DNA from: Candidatus Sungbacteria bacterium RIFCSPHIGHO2_01_FULL_50_25
GTDB lineage: Bacteria > Patescibacteriota > Minisyncoccia > Sungbacterales > HO2-52-23
NCBI GenBank assembly: GCA_001822215.1
Contig: MHQD01000004.1
Span: forward strand, 1-18,594
Length of the DNA: 18,594 nt
Direction of reading: 5' to 3'
Shown: positions 12,928 to 18,594 of the stretch, in pieces
How positions within the stretch are numbered: the first letter of the stretch is position 1
Layout: each line of letters opens with the position of its first letter
Program-made: the position numbers and the translations under genes
The notes under the pieces: generated by a model
Told to the model about the DNA's origin: nothing
Seen by the model: only the letters and a program-made list of their open reading frames with translations
Databases searched by the model: none

Positions 12928-14643
12928 CTATATTACTTCAAGTAACTCCTCAAGGCCAATGACGCCTTTCAAAACCTTTTGGATCCCGTCTTGGCGCATG
13001 GTGACCATTCCTTGGCGGCGCGCTTCTTCGGCGATCGTGGCGTCAGAAGGATTTGTCAGAATAACGCGTTCAAGCTCCGGCGTCATCTTGAGGACTTCAA
13101 ATACCCCGATTCTCCCGCGCGTTCCTTTGGGGCAGGTCGAGGAGACCTCCGGCTGGTAGATTTCGCCTGGCATTCCTTTCACAACCTCTTTTCTTATATC
13201 ATCGGGCATCGCGGCGATTTCCTGTTCGATTATGTCTTTCGCGCGCCCGGAAATAGTGACGGCTTTTCGCGAATCCTGGCAGAGCCGGCGCGCAAGGCGC
13301 TGGCCCACGACGAGAATCAAGGTCGGCGGAATAAGATACGGGTCAACGCCCATATCAATAAGCCGCGGGATGACGCCGATCGCATTATTGGTGTGCAGGG
13401 TCGAGAGCACGAGATGCCCCGTAAGCGCGGAGTGGATCGCCATTGCCGCGGTTTCCTTGTCGCGGATCTCGCCTACCATGATGATATCCGGGTCTTGGCG
13501 AAGAATATGGCGAAGACCGGTCGCAAAATCATAGCCGATCTCGGGCCTGATCTGCGATTGATTCACTCCCGGAACATAATATTCAATCGGGTCCTCAAGA
13601 CTTACGATATTCGATCCCTCCTCATTGAGCGCCTGGAGAATCGTATAGAGAGTCGTTGATTTTCCGGATCCCGTGGGGCCTGTGATTAAAACGAGTCCAT
13701 AGGGCCGATTGAAATTTTCTTTCAGCACGTCGAGGTTCCTGCCGTCAATCCCGAGATCAGCGAAATTAGAAAGCCCGTCCGCGGGGTTTAAAATGCGGAT
13801 GACGACTTTTTCGCCGTAGGACGTCGGGAATGTGGAAACCCGGAAATCGACGTTCCGGCCGAGCATTTCAAGATTGAATCTTCCGTCCTGCGGGATGCGC
13901 GTCTCATCGATTTTCAGATTCGTCATGACTTTGATGCGCGTCACGATCGCGGGATGCGTATCAATAGGAAGCGAAAGGCTTGTATGCAGAACCCCGTCAA
14001 CGCGGAAGCGCACGCGGAGCTTCTCCCGCGCGGGCTCGATATGGATGTCTGACGCGCGGCCCTCGACGGCGTTACGCACGATGACAGACACCATCTTCGT
14101 AATCGGCGCTTCTTCCGTGATCCTCACGCTCTCGCGCGCGCCCTCTTCGGCGGCGCGCGCCGGCTTTACAGATTCCTTTTTGAATTCTCCGAGCGCCTTT
14201 GTAATCTCGCCTCCGGAGCTTTGGTACTGCTGGATGACCTTGTCAAAATCAGGAGGGGTAATGATGAAAATCCGAGCGGGAAGATTCAATTTCGTCGCCA
14301 AAAACTTCACCGCTTCCTGGCTTGAGACGTCGTCCGGATCAAGCATCCCGATATCAATATATCCCTCGTCTTTGCCAAGAGGGATGATGCGATAGGTCTC
14401 GGCCGATTCTTCGGGAATCAATTTTAAAATCTCCCCCTCAAGCGAGCGGCCTTCCAAATAGCGCACCGGGTAGCCCGTAAGCGCGCTCTTTGCTTCTGCA
14501 ACGTCAACCGGAGAAATCCCGCGTTCATACAATATTTCCTCAACGGTCGCCTTCTTTTCTTTTGCCTCTTTTTTTATTCCGGCGACATCAGAAAGGCCGA
14601 CAACGCCCTTTGCCGCAAGTATATCTGCGAGAGTTTTCGCCAT
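12928..14643 (-). CDS. pilB: Type IV pilus assembly ATPase PilB (GspE family)
   Basis: 571 residues, usual PilB length. An N-terminal GspE-N domain (about 1-145) that docks to PilM precedes the ATPase core: ASDIHIEP (197-204), Walker A GPTGSGKST (322-330), Asp box SLEDPIEYY, Walker B DIIMVGEIRD (386-395), His box STLHTN (414-419), and the C-terminal GRIGVFEVL. Family members usually carry four zinc-binding cysteines before that motif; here only Cys455 (RLCQDS) and Cys504 (TCPKG) remain and the second knuckle is about 4 residues short. Hydrolysis drives pilus extension through PilC. It is 8 bases downstream of the small pilP-position gene. Confidence 0.96.
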   Translation of the reverse strand: MAKTLADILAAKGVVGLSDVAGIKKEAKEKKATVEEILYERGISPVDVAEAKSALTGYPVRYLEGRSLEGEILKLIPEESAETYRIIPLGKDEGYIDIGMLDPDDVSSQEAVKFLATKLNLPARIFIITPPDFDKVIQQYQSSGGEITKALGEFKKESVKPARAAEEGARESVRITEEAPITKMVSVIVRNAVEGRASDIHIEPAREKLRVRFRVDGVLHTSLSLPIDTHPAIVTRIKVMTNLKIDETRIPQDGRFNLEMLGRNVDFRVSTFPTSYGEKVVIRILNPADGLSNFADLGIDGRNLDVLKENFNRPYGLVLITGPTGSGKSTTLYTILQALNEEGSNIVSLEDPIEYYVPGVNQSQIRPEIGYDFATGLRHILRQDPDIIMVGEIRDKETAAMAIHSALTGHLVLSTLHTNNAIGVIPRLIDMGVDPYLIPPTLILVVGQRLARRLCQDSRKAVTISGRAKDIIEQEIAAMPDDIRKEVVKGMPGEIYQPEVSSTCPKGTRGRIGVFEVLKMTPELERVILTNPSDATIAEEARRQGMVTMRQDGIQKVLKGVIGLEELLEVI

Positions 14644-14651
14644 GGATATTG

Positions 14652-14927
14652 TTAGGGCAGATAAGGAATCCTCCCGCCGGGCTTTGCCGTGGGGAGCGAG
14701 GGCAACTGGGGCGCGACGAGGCGCCGAAACTCCTGGTTCTGAATCACCGCGGTATCGAGCGTAATACCTTCGAGGCGCGCGATATCCGCGCGCACTCCCG
14801 CATACTCCGCATCGATCTGGCTCTCACCCTGCGGGGCCGCAAACGGAAGCGAATCGCTAAACCATATTGCGGAACCGATGAGCGCGGCGGCGAGAAGTAT
14901 TCCTATAAGAATCAATTGCCGATCCAT
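14652..14927 (-). CDS. Small membrane-anchored protein in the pilP position
   Basis: 91 residues: short N-terminus, one transmembrane helix (about residues 4-23, LILIGILLAAALIGSAIWF), a charged, helix-prone stretch (SQIDAEYAGVRADIARLEGITLDTAVI), and a Pro/Gly-rich tail ending GGRIPYLP. The gene sits between pilO and pilB, where proteobacteria encode the lipoprotein PilP, but no lipobox cysteine is present. The layout helix - coiled segment - 'LDTAVIQNQEF' - terminal GR-x-P-x-x-P resembles small pilus-cluster proteins I have seen in this bacterial group; the tail recalls the GRxNPF-type motif. A partner of PilO/PilN or of the platform is a reasonable inference. 10 bases after pilO, 8 before pilB. 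Confidence 0.7.
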   Translation of the reverse strand: MDRQLILIGILLAAALIGSAIWFSDSLPFAAPQGESQIDAEYAGVRADIARLEGITLDTAVIQNQEFRRLVAPQLPSLPTAKPGGRIPYLP

Positions 14928-14937
14928 GAAAAAACCA

Positions 14938-15519
14938 TTATTGATAATATGTTACTCCTCGAATGCTGGTGTCAAATACCTGCGCTGCGGATTCAATGGT
15001 GGGGAACGCCACGCCCGTCACATCGATAATGCGGATATGGCGCTCAAGCGAATCGATAAACCGCTTCATATTCTGATAGTTGCCGCTGACCGAAAGGGAG
15101 ATCTCCAGCTGTTTTTGCTCTCCTGTGTCCCCTGTTTCCGGCGCGCCCGCGGGACGAGGGATGCTTGAGCCTGCGCCGCCGACAGAGGTATCGGCGCCCC
15201 GGTCCGCAAAATTCATTAATTTCACCGCTACGTTATTCTGAATGCCGTAATACTCGATTGTCCGTACGAGCGTTTCTTTCTGGGTTCCTTTCGGAAGCGC
15301 CTGCTCAATCCTGCCAAGATCTGCCTCTGAAACAGAGCTTATTTTTTGCTTCAGTTTTTCGCGCTCCTCCGCGGCAGAATCAAGCTCTTTTGAGATGCGC
15401 TCCAGCGCCTGGGTATCGCGGCGGACCGCCATATAACGCCCCCCTTGAGGCCAGACATAAAAAACGCCGCCCGCAATCGCGCTTATGAAAAGAATGAGTG
15501 TGAGAATGCCTGTTGCCAT
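14938..15519 (-). CDS. pilO: PilO-like alignment-complex protein
   Basis: 193 residues. One N-terminal transmembrane helix (about 3-25), a periplasmic coiled coil (RRDTQALERISKELDSAAEEREKL and onward), and a ferredoxin-like C-terminal domain with the recognisable segments LVRTIEYYGIQNNVAVKLMNF and VSGNYQNMKRFIDSLERHIRIIDVTGVAF, the latter typical of PilO. A Gly/Pro/Ala-rich loop of about 30 residues interrupts the domain. PilO pairs with PilN on the outer face of the membrane and links PilM/PilB to the fibre. Identification rests on domain layout and gene order pilM-N-O. Confidence 0.85.
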   Translation of the reverse strand: MATGILTLILFISAIAGGVFYVWPQGGRYMAVRRDTQALERISKELDSAAEEREKLKQKISSVSEADLGRIEQALPKGTQKETLVRTIEYYGIQNNVAVKLMNFADRGADTSVGGAGSSIPRPAGAPETGDTGEQKQLEISLSVSGNYQNMKRFIDSLERHIRIIDVTGVAFPTIESAAQVFDTSIRGVTYYQ

Positions 15520-15534
15520 GCGTGTGTATTATTA

Positions 15535-16176
15535 CTATGGCGAGCTTGTAGTGCTTGTTCCCCCTCCGGCGGACCGCCCTTCAACCGGAATGCCGAAATC
15601 AGACCCCATAAGAGCCCCTTTAAACGCGGGTTTTACCGTGAGCACGAGATTAAACTGAATGTCGCCCCTATCGTTTTGACTCAATCCCTCAAAACTAACG
15701 CCTTCGACATTGGTATCGCGCTTGATAAAGTCAATTTGTTGCGCGACAACCGAATATCCGCGCGCAACCGCCTGCGTCGTGATGCGCCCTTCGTTCGAAG
15801 AAAAAGAAAATCCGCTGAACCTGACTTGCGGGTGGACGATATGCTCGAGAAGCCGGAGGGCGTTTGTCGCGAACACATGGTTCTCAAGAATTCCCCGCAT
15901 ATTCCCAAGCCGGGCTTCGAGATCGGTCGCTTTGACGACCACGTCGGATGTGCGAAGCTCGCCCGCTTTGTTATCGATTACCACTCGGAGTTTTTTCTGG
16001 GAATCAATCTCGCCGCGAATCAGGAAAAAGAGGGCTGCGGCAGAAGCGGCCACGAACAAAAACAGAAATACGCCTCCAAACAAAAAGAGGTTTGAGAGCC
16101 CTGCGGGCTTGTCTCCGGATGAAGATTTTTGAGTGAGCTCGTGAGGAATAATTCTCTGCATGCTGACGTATATCAT
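15535..16176 (-). CDS. pilN: PilN-like alignment-complex protein
   Basis: 213 residues. A short cytoplasmic N-terminus (IIPHELTQKSSSG, where PilN carries the conserved segment that binds PilM), one transmembrane helix (about 28-53, rich in Phe, Leu and Ala), then a coiled-coil region and a ferredoxin-like domain ending in a Gly/Ser/Thr-rich tail. The start at 16176 is used; a second Met at 16161 would shorten it by 5 residues. It lies between pilM and pilO, as PilN does in pilus clusters. Similarity to classical PilN is modest, so the name depends on topology and position. Confidence 0.78.
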   Translation of the reverse strand: MIYVSMQRIIPHELTQKSSSGDKPAGLSNLFLFGGVFLFLFVAASAAALFFLIRGEIDSQKKLRVVIDNKAGELRTSDVVVKATDLEARLGNMRGILENHVFATNALRLLEHIVHPQVRFSGFSFSSNEGRITTQAVARGYSVVAQQIDFIKRDTNVEGVSFEGLSQNDRGDIQFNLVLTVKPAFKGALMGSDFGIPVEGRSAGGGTSTTSSP

Positions 16177-16303
16177 ACACCTGACGGCGCATGAACGCGA
16201 AATGGGTTTTACACACCTAAAAAGGATCTATCCCGTGACTGCGATTCCGACAGCCGCCTTCGGCGTCGCGATCATACGGATGGCCGAAGTTGTATTACCG
16301 GGG
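16177..16303. other. pilM-pilN spacer with no identified feature
   Basis: The 127-base gap is the largest within pilM-pilN-pilO-pilB. On the minus strand, immediately after the pilM stop, a short open stretch in another frame (GNTTSAIRMIATPKAAV...) ends at a TAG near 16233. It has no start-site support. No promoter or strong hairpin was seen. Confidence 0.4.
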
Positions 16304-17416
16304 CTACCGTGAAGAAATTTCCCTAAGCGCAAGACCGACCGCGACCGTAAACGAAGGGCCGATTTCTTCAAGGATATCTTCCATGGACGGAGGCGTCACC
16401 ACCTTGAGAAAAGGGTTTGCGCGCTTTACCTCGATTTCGAAATGCATCACCGCGGCCTCGATAACGCCTTTCAAGCTCGACCCGGAGCCGGAAAACTCTA
16501 TCTTTTGCACGCGCCTGCCGGTCTTTCGATGGTAGAACGAAAAAATCCGGTCAACCTCAAGGAAAAACGCGTCCACGAGCGGCCGGATTGTCGCTGAAAT
16601 TTCCCGCTCCTCAATGCGCTCCGAAAGGCCGATCTCTTTTTTTATCTCTTCTGCGCGGTCAGCCGAGATTCCAAGGCCGCGCTCAAGCGCGCGCGTCCAC
16701 TCGTTCGATCCCCTGCCGACGGTATGCGACACCCGAAGCTCTCCGTTGTCCGAAATCAGCACCACGCTTGATTGGTGCCCGATATGGATAATCGCGGTTG
16801 GCGTAAAATCGTTTTTCAAGACAGAGCGGATGATGGAAAACGATTCGATCTCCGTACCCCTCAAACGAAGCCCCGCGCGCGCGGCGATCCCTTCGATCCG
16901 CGTAATGACGTCCTTCGGAACGGCAACCAAAAGCACTTCGACATGCTCGCCGTCAGACGCCGTCTCAAGAATCTGCCAATCGAGCACAACGTCTTTTATC
17001 GGCACGGGGACGAATTTACGCGCTTCAAACGGAATCGCTTTTTCGAGCTCGTCCGAAGAGAGCCGCGGAAGAGTCAATGTGGTGATAAACGAAGACGCCG
17101 AAGGAATCCCGAAAACGGCGTCTTTTGCTTTTACCGAGGATGCGCGGAGCACCTCGGTTAAAATCTGAAGGATTTCATCGTCATGATACTGCAAAAACCC
17201 GCCGCCTCCGCCGCCTCCTTCTTTCAGATATGACTTCCCGAGAAGCTCGCCGTACGTCTTCAAAACCGCGCGCCCTCCTTCGGAATCCAACTCAGCCACT
17301 TTCACAGAGTGAACTCCGACGTCGATGCCGACAACCCGCGATGTACGCCAAAAAAACGAGAAGGGGATATCCGGCACCTTTATCTTTTTAAGAAATGCAA
17401 AAATATTATCAAACAT
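16304..17416 (-). CDS. pilM: Type IV pilus assembly protein PilM (actin-like)
   Basis: 370 residues. Cytoplasmic actin-fold protein that binds PilN's N-terminus and couples PilB to the membrane complex. Signature segments: phosphate-1 motif GIDVGVHSVKVAEL (30-43), PFEARKFVPVPIKDVVLDWQIL, HIGHQSSVVLIS (phosphate-2-like) and IEFSGSGSSLKGVIE (adenosine-binding-like). An oddity is a run of seven glycines (67-73), encoded by a duplicated 9-bp unit GGAGGCGGC plus one codon. An N-terminal extension of about 25 residues rich in Phe and Lys precedes the actin core. First gene of the pilus operon, with a good promoter 14-20 bases upstream, and divergent from comF. Confidence 0.93.
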   Translation of the reverse strand: MFDNIFAFLKKIKVPDIPFSFFWRTSRVVGIDVGVHSVKVAELDSEGGRAVLKTYGELLGKSYLKEGGGGGGGFLQYHDDEILQILTEVLRASSVKAKDAVFGIPSASSFITTLTLPRLSSDELEKAIPFEARKFVPVPIKDVVLDWQILETASDGEHVEVLLVAVPKDVITRIEGIAARAGLRLRGTEIESFSIIRSVLKNDFTPTAIIHIGHQSSVVLISDNGELRVSHTVGRGSNEWTRALERGLGISADRAEEIKKEIGLSERIEEREISATIRPLVDAFFLEVDRIFSFYHRKTGRRVQKIEFSGSGSSLKGVIEAAVMHFEIEVKRANPFLKVVTPPSMEDILEEIGPSFTVAVGLALREISSR

Positions 17417-17436
17417 ACAAGTTCTACGCCTATTCC

Positions 17437-17465
17437 AGTATATATTTTTCCGCGCTATTCCTCAA
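17437..17465 (-). promoter_or_regulatory. Promoter of the pilM pilus operon
   Basis: Minus-strand TTGAGG (17465-17460), 17-base spacer, TATACT (17442-17437). Expected start near 17430, giving a leader of only about 14 bases before the pilM ATG. It lies back to back with the comF promoter; the two -35 boxes are 19 bases apart. Confidence 0.65.
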
Positions 17466-17484
17466 ATAGAGCGCACCCGAACGT

Positions 17485-17513
17485 TTGACAGAGGCGCAAA
17501 AGGGAAAAACAAT
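17485..17513 (+). promoter_or_regulatory. Promoter of comF, probably giving a leaderless mRNA
   Basis: A perfect TTGACA (17485-17490), 17-base spacer and AACAAT (17508-17513) point at comF. The -10 box ends 6 bases before the ATG at 17520, so transcription should begin at or beside the start codon. No Shine-Dalgarno precedes that ATG, which fits leaderless translation. Confidence 0.6.
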
Positions 17514-17519
17514 ACCCAT

Positions 17520-18338
17520 ATGCCACTCACAAACCAGATGAGAACAAGTGATCAGCGTCCGGCAGATAAAAACATGGCACTCCCCCAAGCTCCATCTGTC
17601 TCTGCCGCCGACGAAAATCGGCGGCGTTCCCGCTGGATAAAACGCGCAAAAAATATTCTTCTTGATCTTGTCTTCCCGCCCTCATGCGCTTCCTGCAAAA
17701 AGGAGGGGGCATATCTTTGCGGACAATGCAGGAACGCCCTGCGAATGATCCCGCCGTCTTGCTTCGTGTGCGGACGCCTCACGCCTTTGCGCGGCCGCGT
17801 GCCTGCCGGCGCGACCTGCAAAACCTGCAGAAAAAAAACCGTGATACGGCGGTTTCTTTCTCCGTTTCTCTATGAAGCGAGTACCGCGGAAGCGCTCGTC
17901 CGGTCGCTCAAGTACCACCGGATCCTCGCGCTTGCGCCTGGCATGGCGCAGGAAATGGCAACATATCTCGCGTATTACACCCCGCGCTTGCCGCGCGATG
18001 CCTGTTTTGTCCCGATACCGCTCCACCCGCGCCGCGAGCGGACCCGCGGATTCAACCAGGCAGAACTCCTTAGCGCAGGCGTTGGAGTCTTGCTCAATAT
18101 CCCGATCATGCCGATCCTTGCGCGAACGCGAAACACCGCGCCGCAAGCGCCACGCACGAAAGATGAACGGCGCACGAATCTCGAACACGCGTTTTCTGCA
18201 CCCTCACAAAAAAACGCGCCCCGGCTCGCCATACTCATTGATGATGTAAAAACAACAGGCGCAACGCTTGAGGAAGCTGCGCGCGCGCTCACATCCGCCG
18301 GAGTAAAAACAATCTGGGCGGTTACGTTCGCGCACTAG
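17520..18338 (+). CDS. comF: ComF-family competence protein (phosphoribosyltransferase fold)
   Basis: 272 residues from the ATG at 17520, chosen because the promoter ends just before it; in-frame starts upstream (to 17325) lie inside pilM antisense, and a later Met at 17574 is possible. A poorly conserved N-terminus (1-45) is followed by two zinc-ribbon-like cysteine groups (Cys56/59 with 67/70; Cys81/84 with 100/103) and a type I PRTase domain with VPIPLHPRRERTRGFNQAELLS (164-185) and the PRPP loop ILIDDVKTTGATL (238-250). ComF proteins are needed for natural transformation, acting on incoming single-stranded DNA in the cytoplasm; the enzymatic reaction is not settled. Only plus-strand gene here, divergent from pilM. 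Confidence 0.93.
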   Translation: MPLTNQMRTSDQRPADKNMALPQAPSVSAADENRRRSRWIKRAKNILLDLVFPPSCASCKKEGAYLCGQCRNALRMIPPSCFVCGRLTPLRGRVPAGATCKTCRKKTVIRRFLSPFLYEASTAEALVRSLKYHRILALAPGMAQEMATYLAYYTPRLPRDACFVPIPLHPRRERTRGFNQAELLSAGVGVLLNIPIMPILARTRNTAPQAPRTKDERRTNLEHAFSAPSQKNAPRLAILIDDVKTTGATLEEAARALTSAGVKTIWAVTFAH

Positions 18339-18397
18339 AAAGATAAATTCCAAATCCTAAAATCCAAATCAAAGGCAACTATTTAAATTTCAGCATT

Positions 18398-18594
18398 CTA
18401 TTCGCTCGTCACGCGGAAAACCTCTTCTATCGTCGTCATTTTTTGCGACACGCGGATAAACCCTTCATCGAGCATCGAAAGCATTCCCTCCTCGCGGGCG
18501 CGTCGCTCAATCTCGTCCGCGGTCGCATTTTTCACGATGAGTTCCTTTATCGATTCTGAAACATTGATGACCTCGTGAATCCCCATCCTTCCTT
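18398..18594 (-). CDS. C-terminal end of a second GspE/PilB-family ATPase (partial)
   Basis: The reading frame is open to the window edge (GRMGIHEV at the extreme N-terminal side). GRMGIHEVINVSESIK matches the conserved C-terminal GRIGIYEV motif of GspE/PilB ATPases, followed by the usual helical tail: NATADEIERRAREEGMLSMLDEGFIRVSQKMTTIEEVFRVT. It is distinct from the PilB at 12928-14643, so this locus has at least three secretion ATPases. It converges with comF across a 59-base AT-rich spacer (18339-18397) that has AAATCC-type low-complexity repeats and no recognisable terminator. The missing ATPase core lies beyond the window. Confidence 0.88.
   Translation of the reverse strand, partial: GRMGIHEVINVSESIKELIVKNATADEIERRAREEGMLSMLDEGFIRVSQKMTTIEEVFRVTSE

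Noticed and set aside
17325..17519. N-terminal extension of ComF from an upstream ATG
   Set aside because: It would overlap the start of pilM antisense and lie upstream of the predicted promoter; family members do not have such an extension.
1..18594. CRISPR array, tRNA, rRNA, transposase or phage genes
   Set aside because: No regularly spaced long repeats, tRNA-like cloverleaf, rRNA signature, transposase or phage ORF was recognised on either strand.

Overview
The window looks like a chromosomal segment of a Candidate Phyla Radiation (Patescibacteria) bacterium, probably of the Parcubacteria type. This rests on the combination seen here: one compact type IV pilus/competence cluster, minor pilins of the style common in that group, a GatCAB-type amidotransferase, degenerate cysteine sites, very tight gene packing with ATGA overlaps, few Shine-Dalgarno sequences, and AT-rich low-complexity intergenic scraps. 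The assignment is inferred from gene style; no rRNA or tRNA gene was found.

Almost everything lies on the minus strand. Reading in the direction of transcription: the C-terminal end of a GspE/PilB-like ATPase (18594-18398); plus-strand comF (17520-18338), divergent from the pilus operon; then pilM, pilN, pilO, a small membrane protein in the pilP position, pilB, pilT, pilC, pilA with its own promoter, pilD, a 37-codon membrane micro-ORF, four minor prepilin-like genes (FimT/GspH-, PilV/GspI-, PilW/GspJ- and PilX-like), ligA, gatC, gatA; and finally a separate clpB unit (2208 to beyond position 1) with a long structured 5' leader.

The pilus genes form a near-complete machine: assembly ATPase PilB, retraction-type ATPase PilT, platform PilC, alignment proteins PilM/N/O, peptidase PilD, major pilin and minor pilins. 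No PilQ-type secretin is in view, as expected for a cell without a classical outer membrane. ComF next door suggests pilus-driven DNA uptake. The DNA ligase and tRNA amidotransferase genes are appended to the end of the pilus transcription unit by overlapping stop and start codons.

The most unusual signal is a miniature palindromic element present twice, with termini CCC(G/A)TTAGA...TCTAA(C/T)GGG, flanked in both cases by an exact 6-bp direct repeat (GTTTAC or GTTCAC on the minus strand). The copies are 102 and 126 bp, both multiples of three, and each has inserted in frame: one in the N-terminus of gatA (36 extra codons), one at the Gly-Phe processing site of the PilV-like prepilin (44 extra codons). 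In silico excision restores a normal GatA N-terminus and a normal prepilin signal. The element's end plus its target duplication re-creates codons for Gly-Phe-Thr, so insertion into a prepilin regenerates the processing site. This resembles in logic the Rickettsia palindromic elements that insert into coding genes, but with a different sequence and target.
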